From the NCBI RefSeq assembly GCF_030052815.1, contig NC_079499.1, positions 70,943,760 to 71,007,759 on the forward strand: a stretch of DNA of 64,000 nucleotides. Reading direction: 5' to 3'. The stretch comes from Hevea brasiliensis. Its lineage: Eukaryota > Streptophyta > Magnoliopsida > Malpighiales > Euphorbiaceae. The notes beneath the pieces are model-generated. The model ran no database searches. It worked only from the letters and a program-made list of their open reading frames with translations, and had not been told where the DNA came from. Below, one piece after another: positions 10,558 through 21,093 of this stretch (position 1 is its first letter; each line of letters starts with the position of its first letter). Both the position numbers and the translations under genes were made by a program.

Positions 10558-11847
10558 TTATTGGTGCTTGAAGGCAGACAATATTCCGAAGCAGTCATCC
10601 TCGTTATCATTACCGAGACTGACGACATCAGAAGATGAGCTAGCTTGGCTTGGAGTTTTCAAAGTGGAAGACCTGTTACTCAGCAGTTGTTGCATGATAG
10701 TAAAATATTCTTCTTCAGACTTGGCTTGGGCCAAGAGGGATTGAGCATTTGATTTTTGGGCCAAAAAGGTCGTAGGGTTTTGGGCTGAAGTTGAAGGAAG
10801 TTGTCTTTGCTCCTTAGGTTGTTTGAGTAGCCATTGTTCCACGGCTTCTAAGGAGGCCTTTTGATGTTTTTGAAATTTGGACCACCATCTAATTTTGAAC
10901 TTGCGAATTAGAACTAGCCCTTGGAGAAGTTGATCAGTTTTGTAACCATAGTCCCATGAAAGAACCCATGGCGCAAAGAACTTTGAAGCAAATAGTATAA
11001 GGGGATAAAATATGTCTTCTTCAGTTGTAGGCTTATAGTGAGCTTTGAAAGTTGTATACCCTTGATTGATTTCGGAGGGTAATATTTCAGGGATGGCTCC
11101 CATCCAGTTCCACCATTCGGCGAACCATCTGGGAAAGTGAAATTTAGAGACGGTTTGGAAGAAAAATAGCAAAGTGTGACAGTTGCTGGGGTTTTGGATT
11201 AGGAAAGCATTTATCCAAGCTTGGTGGTAATCCCAATATGTGAAAGTTGTAGTAGAAGGGAGGTTCTGGCCAAATCTAGCTTGAAATTTCTTTGGGGAAG
11301 ATAAGTCTTGTCCCCAATTAGCAGGGTGGATAACTTTGAGTATAGTGCAGGTGGAATAGTTTGGGACAGGGGAGTTTTCTGGGAAGTGTTTAATTTTGAC
11401 CGACCCAGTTTCAATCAAGATACTTTGGTAGTAGGTTGGATCTTTATACTTATCCCATGGCTTGAAGTGCCAAGAACCAAAGAACTTAGCTGCACATAAA
11501 CGAGGGTTAGAATCATAAAATCCATCCTCAACAGTTAAAATACTTTGATAAGAATCTTTTAAAATCCAGTTGAATGCTGAACCAGAGTTTTGAGAAAAGT
11601 TTTGTGAAGCCACTGGTTCGTTTGATTTTAAAGTCAAATCCATTGAAGGAACAAGTTTAGGAGTTGAAATTGTTTGAGAAAGTGATTTTTGAGAGAGAGT
11701 TTTTTGGTTTTGAACAATAATTTCTCTCTCAGCTTCTTGAGAGCAAGCTTGAGTTAAACGTTTTTTGGGCTGTCCTTTTGGTAGCGAATCTCTGAGGGAC
11801 TGGCAAAGTTGTGGGTGATTAATGAGGCCTGCAAGCCAAACTTGCAA
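10558..11847 (-). CDS. second ORF of the endogenous pararetrovirus, unknown function
   Basis: A 429-codon open frame, the longest uninterrupted viral ORF here. It begins in track frame at a TTG. In-frame sequence rich in Ser/Gln/Pro extends further upstream but has stops near 11900-12000, so the true start is unclear. The middle is rich in aromatic residues (SWHFKPWDKYKD, WFAEWWNWMG), followed by a basic stretch (RKFKIRWWSKFQKH) and an acidic C-terminus (GNDNEDDCFGIL). I see no catalytic motif, signal peptide or membrane segment. It follows the RNase H region by about 210 bases. It resembles the unknown second ORF of florendoviruses in position only; I cannot verify homology here. Confidence 0.6.
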   Translation of the reverse strand: MQVWLAGLINHPQLCQSLRDSLPKGQPKKRLTQACSQEAEREIIVQNQKTLSQKSLSQTISTPKLVPSMDLTLKSNEPVASQNFSQNSGSAFNWILKDSYQSILTVEDGFYDSNPRLCAAKFFGSWHFKPWDKYKDPTYYQSILIETGSVKIKHFPENSPVPNYSTCTILKVIHPANWGQDLSSPKKFQARFGQNLPSTTTFTYWDYHQAWINAFLIQNPSNCHTLLFFFQTVSKFHFPRWFAEWWNWMGAIPEILPSEINQGYTTFKAHYKPTTEEDIFYPLILFASKFFAPWVLSWDYGYKTDQLLQGLVLIRKFKIRWWSKFQKHQKASLEAVEQWLLKQPKEQRQLPSTSAQNPTTFLAQKSNAQSLLAQAKSEEEYFTIMQQLLSNRSSTLKTPSQASSSSDVVSLGNDNEDDCFGILSAFKHQ

Positions 11848-12058
11848 GTCATTTTGAGAAAGTTGCTCTGGAGGAGTTTGGGAAGTTGAAGGTTGGTCAA
11901 GTTAATCTATTTCTTTCTGGAATAAAGCATTCTATGAGACAATAGGGCTTTAGGAAGTCATTTTGGGTTGGCTTCATGTAAGTTGTTGAGAGGAAGTTTG
12001 GGGTTTGGATGAAGTTTTCTTTGAAGTAGAAGCAGAAGCTTTTTCTTTTGATGATTCT
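11848..12058 (-). other. viral inter-ORF stretch
   Basis: Ser/Lys/Thr/Gln-rich coding-like sequence in the frame of the downstream ORF, with several stops. It is probably the decayed linker between RNase H and the second ORF. Confidence 0.4.
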
Positions 12059-13270
12059 TCAGTCTTCTTTCTTGGGATCATTGTGAGGAGTCTGCAAGAA
12101 TTCACGAGTTAGGAAGTCAGGGATAGAATTCATATCTCCTCTAATATATTCGATATCAAAGTCAAAAATACTTAAAATAGCTTGCCAACGAGCAAAGATT
12201 TGTTTGGAAGCAATATTTTGAACATCCTTTTTCAAAACCTCTTTTGTAGATTTGCAGTCAATTTGAAGCAAAAATTTTTTATTAAGTAAGTCACATTGAA
12301 ATTTTTGAATGCCGATGACTATGGATAAAATTTCTTTTTTAATAGTGGAATAATTTTTCTGGGTTTCATCCCAATGTCCAGAAACATACTGAACTATAAC
12401 TTCTTTGTTATTTTTAAGTTGCTTTAGAATTCCTCCATATCCAAGATCAGAGGCATCAGTTTCAACAATTTTAAAAGCAAATGGATCGGCAAGATGTAAG
12501 TAAGGAATTTGCTTTATTTGGGTTTTGATTTTCTGAACAAGGGAAGTGTGTTCCTGTGTCCAGGGCTTAGGATTCTTTTTGAGTCTTTCATGAAGTGGTT
12601 GAAGTAGTTTATTTAAGTTTGAAAAGAAATCTAAGACATAGTTTAAACATCCTAGAAATCTTTGAAGTTGAGTTTTCTCAATAATTTTATCAGGAAACTT
12701 ATCAGTGAAGGCAAGTGACATTTCTATTGGTGAGATTGTACCATTGGAGATATAGTGCCCTAAGAATCTAATCCTAGTCTGGAAAAGACTAATTTTGGAC
12801 TTAGAAACTACTAATCCATTTCTTTTAGCAACAAGGATAAAAGTTCTTAGATGTTTGAAATGTTGCTCAATAGAAGATGAAAAGATTAAGACATCATCAA
12901 TGTAAACTATGCAAAATGCAGAGTATGGATTAAAAATGTCATTCATAATGCGTTGAAATTCAGATGGGGCATTTTTCAAACCAAATGGCATGACATTCCA
13001 TTCATATTGGCCAAACGGGATGGTGAAAGCAGTTTTGTAACGATCTTTGAGAGCTATTTGTATTTGCCAAAAGCCAGATTTCATGTCAAACTTTGAAAAG
13101 ATTTTTGCAGCAAAAAGTTTTTGAAGAAGATCCTTTTTGTTTGGAATCGGGTAATGAATCCATTTCAAAGCTTTGTTAAGAGGCTTATAGTTAATAACAA
13201 ATCGGGGGACTCCTCTTTCAATTTCGAAAGATTTGTTAACATAAAAGTAAAGACAACCTGTGGGGGACAC
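12059..13270 (-). pseudogene. viral reverse transcriptase-RNase H region
   Basis: About 400 open codons. RT motifs in order: FVINYKPLNKAL, KFDMKSGFWQI, FGQYEWNVMPFGLKNAPSEF and the catalytic YIDDVLIFS, then FLGHYIS. RNase H follows with ETDASDLGYGG, IQKFQCDLL (degenerate) and DCKSTKEVL, ending near PDFLTREF. This enzyme copies pregenomic RNA to DNA and removes the RNA. The upstream protease ORF overlaps in another frame, and the switch sits at a run of C around 13258-13275, consistent with a one-base indel. It is caulimovirid rather than gypsy-like: no integrase follows. Confidence 0.88.
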
Positions 13271-14725
13271 AAGCAGAAATTAAATTTTTAGAAAGCAAAT
13301 CTTTAATCTCATTTCTACAGTGGTCTTTAAGTTCTTTATTCATTTGAATTGGTTGGGCTTTAGTAGGAATTTGAGATTCTTGAAAATCATTTTCGTAAGG
13401 GAGATCAACAACATGTTGTTTTCTTTCCCAAAAAGCATTCAGAAGATCTAAAAAAATAGTATTTTCTATTTGTCGTTGAAGAAGAGAAATCCTTTTCTTT
13501 AAAACAGGATGTTGAAGTTGATTTTGAATTCTTTGGATTAAAACAGTTTTCTTTAGGTTTTGAAGTTCTATTTCTTTTGACAAAATCAGACAGTTGAGTT
13601 GATTTTCATAGACAGAACAAGCTTTAATAATATGCAAGTTACGAGTTTGGGGTTTTTCAATAAAAGGGAAAACAATCTTCTTTCCTTTAAGGTTAGCAGA
13701 AATATGATCATAATTAACAGCATAAGGAGTAATAAGGTTTATGAATGGAGTGCCAAGTATGACCGTATGATGAATGTTATGCACAAGCAAGAATGAAGTT
13801 TTGATTTGCAAACCGTTGTTCAAAATGTATGCATCAGTTTTTGAATTAATTTCGAGATAAGAGTTATTGGCGGCCTTGAGTTTTTCAGTAGTTGCTTCTT
13901 GAAATGCTTTTGGAATTATTTCTTCCTTGATACAATTAAGGTCAGCACCTGTATCAAAGAGAGCAATAGTATCCAATCGAAAATCATCAGAAATTTTCAA
14001 AGTTATTTTGACCAAATATTTTTGGAAAGTGACTTGTTTTAAAATTAAAAGAAAATTGTCTGGAACATCTTGTAGATTGGCTAGTTGTGGTGTTTCAGTT
14101 TCAGGTTCTGGATTGTTTTCTTCTTCTTCAGAAAATTTCTTAAGAAGAAGTTGAATGACAACAGAGTCTTCCTTCTGTTTGGTTTGGAGTTGCTTGAGTT
14201 TAGACTTGATGGTTTTGATCTCAATCTGAAGTTCTTGAATGGTGGAAGCAGAGGCTTGTGTTTTGGAAGTTTTGGCCTTTTGTAAGATGGCAGTGAGGTC
14301 ATATGGGTTATTGGCTTTAGATGGCACAGAAGTAGAAGGGGTTTGAGAAGATGATGCCTCAAAAGAATGTTGGAGCTTGGTGAGATATTCTTTCTGAAGT
14401 TGAGGGTCCTGAATGTGTTGAATAACATCAAGTTTGAACCTCTGATCTCTGGTGAGCATATTTAGTTGCTTTTCAGACTTATCAGAAGTAGAAGAGTCAG
14501 AGAGGACTTCATCAAGCTGGAGGGCCAGATTATCTTCTGAAGAAATTGAAACAGTTTCTTCAGAATCAGAAGACTCAAGCAAAAGGGCTTCAAGTTTGTA
14601 CAAAGTTTCTTCTTCAAGTTGGAGCTCATGGATCCTCTTGTTGAGCTTGCAATATTTTGCAATGTGACCTTTCTTGCCACATCTATAGCAAGTAACATCT
14701 TTTCTGGAAGTAGAGTTGGGATCAT
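13236..14725 (-). pseudogene. viral zinc knuckle and aspartic protease region
   Basis: One reading frame. It starts with a basic stretch and a CCHC knuckle (CYRCGKKGHIAKYC, 14649-14690), the C-terminal hallmark of caulimovirid coat protein. An acidic Ser/Glu-rich linker and a Gln/Lys coiled-coil-like stretch follow, then the protease active site ALFDTGADLNCI near 13950. The protease would cleave the viral polyprotein. The frame ends at 13236, where RT continues in a different frame. Upstream, coat-protein sequence is in another frame, so a second frameshift lies in about 14880-14980. Confidence 0.8.
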
Positions 14726-14971
14726 AGGACTTTTGAGAAGGCTTTTTGTAGGATTTTCCTTTGGGAGGTCTGTCTTGGTAGTAAGTGGTTTTATGTTTGG
14801 AAAAGTGTTTTTTGTGCTTGCGGTGTCTTCTGGTTTGACAGTCTGTGCATGGTTTGAAAGTTGAAGAGGAAGATGGTTTTTGTAGGAAATATCAAATTGT
14901 TGGCAGAAGGTTCCAAGTTCTTTTTAGGTTTTGTGGAGCTCCCATTTGAGTTGTTTTTGTAGCTTAAGATC

Positions 14972-15628
14972 TTAACAAATTTTCAAGCCTTCTTTCTGGG
15001 TGAAGCTGATGAGTTCTCCATAAGTGAGCTGATCATAAGGAATTTTTTTGTTATTCTGTTCCTTGATCTTATTTCGAACCTTTTCTCCAAGGAGAGGGGG
15101 GAGGCCAGCAAGGAATTTCTCCTTCCAAAATGGTAGATTAGAGTCTTCTCGAAGCATAACTCTGGTAAGGAAAGTATCCTTATACCATTTGAAGTCACTA
15201 AGCTTTTTGCACCAAAGATTTGAAAGAAGCTCGGCATTCTTGTATTTGAGATGCGAAGGATCTCCGACAAAGTGAAGTGTCAAGGCTAAGATGAGAGTGG
15301 CAACAACATTTTGAATTGGTCTACCATTTTCATCAAGTATCGGATTCTGATCTTCATCGAGTTCAACAGATTTTAGAATCTCAAGTCTCTGCTGGGGAGT
15401 GAGATGGTAATCCCACCATCCTTTTAGTTGACCTGAGAGTCTTGCTATGAGAAGTTCTGCAATAGCTTGATCAGTGGTGCCTACCTGGGTTTGATAGGCA
15501 TTTGCGGCCATCGTCATTTGTTGGAAAATGTTAAGAACATTGTATTCTGACATTCCATCTATGTTCCATTCATAGACAGAAGAAGCATTGTAGCGACTTT
15601 GGGAGAGGGCACTCGGTTTATCTTCCAA
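14972..15628 (-). pseudogene. viral coat protein core
   Basis: An open frame of 218 codons containing QLKGWWDYHL, DPSHLKYKNAELL, KLSDFKWYKDTFL and FLAGLPPLLGEKV, typical of caulimovirid capsid cores, where the GWW motif is diagnostic. The frame continues upstream without shift across a single TAA at 15668-15670 into the linker region; just after that stop lies a YYPR motif common at caulimovirid coat N-termini. It ends in a stop at 14972. It would form the icosahedral shell. Confidence 0.78.
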
Positions 15629-15667
15629 ATTGATATGTGGAGCAGTGGCTCGTGGATAGTAAAGCTG

Positions 15668-16477
15668 TTAAGGATTCTGCCAGTGAACTTTATATATTCT
15701 TGGAAGAGCTTCTTCTTGGAAGGCGTTCTCTTTGTCAGATGATTGTTCCATTACATTGACAGAGGCTTCAGAAGTGTCTGGAATGATGACATTGGACTTT
15801 GAAGAAGTTGATGGAAGTTGGTTCAGGCAATCCTGAATAGCTTGTAGAAATTCTTCGTTGTTCTTTTGTTGGAGGCTAGCCAGAGAGTTTTTTGAAACTT
15901 CAAAAGGCTTAAAGGCCAGAGCTCTCATCTTTGTTTCTGTGGAGGCGATGATGGTGGTTGGGTGTTGAACCTGCTTTTGGAGATCATTTAACTGTTTTCC
16001 AATAGTATGAAGATGACTATTGGTCCAGTTGCTCTGTTGAATGATGTTTTCAAGATCTCTCTCAGTGTTCTTCTCACTCTTAAGTTTGAAAGGAGAAGCT
16101 GTAAGGGTGGTTTTGAGGTGTTTGATTTGAAGTTCTCGGAGAGGTGGATGGACAGATTGAATCCAGTCTCCTTTTGAAGTTTGCCAGGAAGTTGTTTTAG
16201 AAAGTGGGTTTAAGGTTTTAGAGGCAAAAGGATATTCCAGATGATTTTCAGAAGCATAATTTTCAAACCAGTCAAAGAAGAAAATATGCATTTGATGCTC
16301 ATGAAGGAATGCATAAAATTTCTCTTGGATTTCCTGCCTTTGATCCATGAAGTTTTGGAAAAACCAAAGTTTTTTCTCATGATTATGAGGGGCATAAAAA
16401 TCTTTTTGAAGATAAGCTTTGTTAATCTGAAAATCTTTTTGAAGAACATTCAGTTCAGACTCTATATTCTCAGTCAC
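15668..16477 (-). pseudogene. viral linker region between movement and coat proteins
   Basis: 269 open codons of charged, Gln/Asn-rich sequence. It includes FFDWFENYASENH and a heptad-like NSHLHTIGKQLNDLQKQVQ stretch that could form a coiled coil. The C-terminus is acidic (DTSEASVNVMEQSSDKENAF). It lies in the same frame as the coat core, separated by one stop. Function unrecognised; in polyprotein caulimovirids this segment joins the movement and coat domains. Confidence 0.6.
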
Positions 16478-16866
16478 AAAGGAGAAGGTTGGAGATGTTG
16501 GTCTGGGTTATTCTTCAGGAGTAGAATAGACAGGTCATGGTATGGTAGTTGAAAAGTCAGCAGTCTGCATTGAAGTTGTTCTTGGTATGTCTGAAATTGA
16601 GTGTCTAGGTAGATCTGGGATTCGGGTGAAGTGTTCTGCAGTTGTTGGATAATTAACTGCAGAGGGCATTCTAGTTTGGGGTAGATCTATGACAGTAGGT
16701 AGTTGTGAGATTCTTCCTAGTTCTATAGTTCCAGAGGAAGAGGTAGCATCAAAAGATCTTCTGGAAATTGGAGGTTTTCTAGCAAAAGAGAGTTTTACTT
16801 TTCCGTCAGGGAACTGGGCAATTTCTTTAAGCTGAGTGGTTGTGGTTTTGTGGCTCCTTCTAGGAT

Positions 16867-17607
16867 CTAGTCTTCAGGTAGTGAGACTTCATCCCATTTG
16901 ATGGCTTTAGGAATAACAGCATTGGCTCTGGTAAGATCAGTTTGAAGGAGGAGGGTTTCTCCTTTCTGACTGTGAATAAGAACTTTAGAAGCAAAAGCAG
17001 TCATCATGGCTTTGTAATGAACTTTAAAAATCAAAGCAACAGGAATAGATCCAGGAAGCATTTTATAGTTATGAGTTTTTATCTGCAAAATAAGACTATC
17101 AAGCAAATTTCTATCATTTAAAGAAACAGTTAAGTTTGGATAACATTCAAAAGAAATTGGACCAGTGCAAAGACTAGACTCAACAGAACTAAGCAAGGAA
17201 TCTTGGAAGTCATAGAAGCGGGCATCTCTTAGAACAACTAAGATGGAAGTGTTTAGACCTTCTTTCGTTAAGGGCTTGATTCCTACCTAAACTAACCCTA
17301 TATGAACATAGTTGTAACCTTTGGCTTTGTGTTTGTTTAAGGAAGCAGAAGTTAAAAGTTTAATAATCTCAAAAGGCTTTGTGATTGGAATATCTCTTTC
17401 CTCAGTTTTGATGGTGTAATCAGTTTTGGTAAGGAAGTTAAACTTGCTTTGTTTATAGATCTGATCTTTCTGGACTTTAGGAAGTTCCCAATTATCTATT
17501 GCTTTTTCAAAGTCTTCAATAATTAATTCTTCACTGTTGACTATCTTCTCTCCAGTTCCAGAGGTAGAAGAACTGGAAATAGATTGATTTCTGCAAAATA
17601 TATCCAT
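16867..17607 (-). pseudogene. viral movement protein (30K family)
   Basis: ATG at 17607. The frame holds an N-terminal block with KFNFLTKTDYTI and YNYVHIGLV. It is stopped by TAG at 17287-17289, then continues in the same frame (DARFYDFQDS, then TGPISFECYPNLTVSL and PVALIFKVHYKAMM) to a stop at 16867. The D-A-R-F and GP...P...V blocks are those of caulimovirid cell-to-cell movement proteins acting at plasmodesmata. Past the stop, coding-like sequence (QLKEIAQFPDGKVKL) continues in another frame to about 16530. Non-functional as written. Confidence 0.8.
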
Positions 17608-17765
17608 GAGTTGAATAGTCTAATTAATACATTTCCTACAGCAGGATATCTGGATTTACAGACAAACCACTAGGACTTACGATCAACAACCTCAAAAGGA
17701 CTCAGGAATGCACTAATCAAACAGCTAAAACTCACAAAGATATTAGGCAATAATCACTCTATCCC

Positions 17766-17767
<2 letters not shown>
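17608..17767 (-). other. viral 5' non-coding flank
   Basis: Non-coding bases between the movement-protein ATG and the AT repeat. I looked for an initiator tRNA-Met primer site here and saw none. Confidence 0.4.

Positions 17768-17802
<35 letters not shown>
17768..17802. repeat. (AT)n microsatellite, 35 bp
   Basis: An uninterrupted AT run at the junction between the endogenous virus and LTR C. The bases after it (GGCATAAGAGACAAAAG) align with the sequence following the TATA-like region of LTR A. The run therefore occupies the core-promoter position of LTR C. Confidence 0.9.
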
Positions 17803-17804
<2 letters not shown>

Positions 17805-20800
17805 CATAAGAGACAAAAGCCACCAACTAAGTCTTCTTCTTCCTCTTCTCTCTCCATGGTCGAAAATCACAAGCCCTGTCTCCCTCCATTTTTGCTTCTT
17901 GAAGCTTGATTTCCCAAGTTTCCTCCCCACAAAACCCTTATCCCTCTTCATTAAAAATTAAACCCACACCAAAAGGAAGCTATTGGTAGCCATAAGAAGA
18001 AGGAAAGTTGAGGTTTTGGAAAGTTTACAAGTTGGGTCACAAGAGGTTAGTGCTTTTCTTCCTTCCTTCTTCTTTTAATCTTTGAAAGTGACTTGAGATA
18101 GTAGAAATTGTAAGAAATTAACAAGAAATTCAAGAACTCATGATGTCACAAATTTTGGTAGCCAAGAAATGTGTTGGGCTTTGATGTGTTCAATGATGAA
18201 AATGAGTTTAAAGATAATGATTGGTATGAGTATATGTATGAGAAGTGAAAGGGATTGAATTGATTGAGTTTGAAACTTTGAAATTAGGGTTTGTGTACTT
18301 GATTTGAGAATATTGTGTAATTATTGAGATTGACCTAATTGAGATGAAATTTTTGCTTATAAAAGTGCTATGTATGCCAATTGAAGTAAGAAAGTTGGAG
18401 GAGATTGAAATTTTGGGAGTGCTTTTTCGATAAGTTTGGCACTCATTGAGTCCAGCTTGAGTTTTGAGCCATAATTGATTATGTGTTGCTCCAATTGGTA
18501 ATTGGAGGTGAAACCAAACCCAATACACTCCATTTTCTATGAAGAAACCATGCCCAAAATCTATCCAAAACTTGACCTAAACACTGTCCCAACCTGGATG
18601 GCCCTGCACAAAACCCAAAAATGACTAAATAAATAGTACATATTCATTTGTTAATAACTCCCTCTATACTGGTCCAAATGACCTGAATCTTATACCATTG
18701 GAAAGATTAGACATAGGGATACAATTTTCATGAAGACCACAGAACCTAGAAATGCCTTAAACCAAACCAAATTTCTGGCCCAAGTTGGGTCACAAAACTG
18801 TCTAGAATTAGGTTGTCCAGAAACTGTTGGACATAAACTTACCCGACCAGTTTTGGTAAAATGGCCATAACTTAGTCTACAAGAATTTAAATGTAATGAA
18901 ACTAGTGGCAAAATGTCTATAAGACACAGATCTACAAAGTTGGTATTTTGACCAAAACCCAAAAATCAAGAGAACTAGGTTAAATTGTTAGAACAAGTCA
19001 ATACATCAAAACCTGGAATCTGACCAAACTTCATTTGACCCCAGAACAGTCTTTTAGTCATATCTTCCAGTAGAAAATGCAATTGGGATGAGCCATAACT
19101 TCCCAGAAACCTAAGAAATAGGGATAAAACTTTATTTTAGAAACCTTCCTCAAATTATGAATGTAAGAATCTCAAAAGTTGACCTGCAGTCACCGACCTG
19201 AACTGAACTCCTGTTGGCACAGGGTACATGAGTTTAGGTCAGTTAATTGGCCATAAATAATTCCACAAAACTTGAAAAATTGTGATTAAAAATTCTAAGT
19301 GACCATGAGACATAGGACAACAATTTCTATGAAGATCACTATGCCTAAAAGTGACTGCAATATATTCCATTAATTAGGTAAACTTTAAGTCCAAAAGTTG
19401 CCTAGTTAAGAAATCAGAATCTGGAAATGAATCAGTTATGGTTATCGACCATAACTTGAGTTCTAAAAATCAAATTGACATGATTTAAAAGGGAAAATAA
19501 AAATAAGACATAGAGGAACAACTTCCATGAAGAAAGTGTGGTCAAACAGTGGCTACAAACTGATAAAATGGATAGGTAAAAATAAGACATAAAAAATGAA
19601 TCTAAAGAAAGGTTCATGAGATAAATTATCTTATGGTAGGAATTTAACCCAAATAAGCCATTAAATACTAAATCACATGAAAGGGGTATGTGGGACCTAT
19701 TTTCCCACTATAAAATGACATGAACATTACAAATAAATAAGTAATAATGTCAATTACCCATAGTATACCTAGACTTATTTATTTAATTTAGATCAATTGG
19801 TTTACCAATTAGGGACTACAGATAGCAGTACTACCCATAAGAATAATCATTAACAGATAAAATCTGTTTGACATGATTGTTCTATAGGCTTTATGCCTTC
19901 CCGTTGGCCAACATGCCAATATTATATTAGGCTTAAATGCCTACTTGCAGGCTTTATGCCTGACATGACTGACGTATACTGGATAGACATATGGCTATCT
20001 AACTAGTATACTCCTCTGTATTCAGCTTTTATAATCCGTTATAGGTTTCTTGGGCACTAATAATGATTAATTAAGACTTAATATATAATAAGTAAATAGA
20101 AAAGATCCTGATAATTTCAATTGTTCCCAAAGTGCAATAAAAATGTAAATTACCTAGAAATTATGAATTGCCATATAGAATCATTATTTCAATTGTTTAG
20201 TTATTGTTATTATAAATTATGCACCACTAAGCGTTATGCTTAGCGTGTTGGTTTTCCATCATGTAGATATTGGAGACCAGTCCGAGCAGCCGCACCAGCA
20301 GCAGTAGTAGTGCTTATACAGAGGCTGATCAGATTTGTCAATGTCTACTAGTCACCTCTATAGTTGTAATTTTGTTGGTAGGGCCCATATATGTCTAGAT
20401 TTTGTTCTTTTCTTCATTGTACATAAACACCTGATGTATTTCATTTTGGATTGTAATTAAACTTTAGGATTGTATGTAAACTTGTAAACTATTATTTATG
20501 AATTTCAATATGAATGCAATAGATGACACCCTTTTGAGATCTCATAAATAATTGTGAATGATACGATACAATAGAATATGATATGGAAATGTGTGAAATG
20601 AAAATGAACATGTTAACAGGTAATTAGTGGAACCCGCCAGATGCTAACAAAACAAAAGAGGCTCTGTCTGGGTCTCCACAGAAACAAGTTGTACAAAAAA
20701 AAAAAAAAAATTCTACACCTGGATTACCTATTTTTAAATGATATTAAAAATTCACAATGGATATGATATGACAAGATAGGGTGCTCCGACACCGAATGTG

Positions 20801-20845
20801 GCACTTTTTGCTCGGCTATACAGTAGACAGGTAAGGGGGGTCACA
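17803..20845 (+). repeat. 5' LTR of element C (U3 start missing)
   Basis: Plus-oriented A/G-type LTR. It contains, in order, an A-LTR-like leader, AGAGGTTAGTGC (18042-), the repeated 'ccaaatgacctgaat' and 'agacataggac' modules (18600-19560), GGCTTTATGCC repeats near 19880-19960, the hairpin at 20227-20243, an A16 run (20695-20710), and the end ...GTAAGGGGGGTCACA at 20845. The region upstream of the TATA position is absent, displaced by the virus. No gene is present. Confidence 0.8.
20227..20243 (+). other. LTR hairpin of C
   Basis: CTAAGC and GCTTAG flank a five-base loop, preceded by GCACCA. This is the plus-strand counterpart of the hairpins in A and G. Confidence 0.55.
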
Positions 20846-20850
20846 TTTAG

Positions 20851-20862
20851 TTGTATCACAGT
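20851..20862 (+). other. degenerate primer binding site of C
   Basis: TTGTATCACAGT follows the LTR end and TTTAG. It resembles TGGTATCAGAGC with several substitutions. Confidence 0.65.
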
Positions 20863-20987
20863 AGAGGTTTAGGCGGTCCTAGACCTAGATAGTTAGAAAT
20901 AGATAGAGTACATTACATGCATGGGCCTTTAAATAGAGTCGAGATGACACTAATGCAAATATGTTCTTTGTCTGTTGTATAGGCTCA

Positions 20988-21093
20988 ATGGCATTTGATC
21001 CTTCAGAGCACGAACCTCCAGGACCGATAGAGTAGGAGGTAGAGAGTCATGCCCCCACACCTGCTCCTAGTAGGGAGCGAAGCAGTAGAACCG
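20988..21093 (+). pseudogene. gag: gag stub of element C
   Basis: ATG at 20988 follows TTGTATAG|G, like a 3' splice site. The product begins MAFDPSEHEPPGPIE, then a TAG. The following bases (gaggtagagagtcatgc) match the EVESHA-coding sequence of A. The gene is cut at 21093 by LTR I. Confidence 0.75.

Larger units (their letters stand above)
10478..17767 (-). other. endogenous pararetrovirus (Caulimoviridae, florendovirus/petuvirus-like), decayed
   Basis: Minus-strand gene order: movement protein, linker, coat protein with zinc knuckle, aspartic protease, RT, RNase H, then a separate downstream ORF. There is no integrase and no LTR. The fused order of the first block fits petuviruses and florendoviruses. 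A second downstream ORF of unknown function is, as I recall, a florendovirus trait, so I lean to that genus. The right edge touches an AT repeat inside an LTR. The left edge is cut by element A, which probably inserted into it; 10478-10557 is non-coding. Several stops and frameshifts interrupt the first block. Confidence 0.85.
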
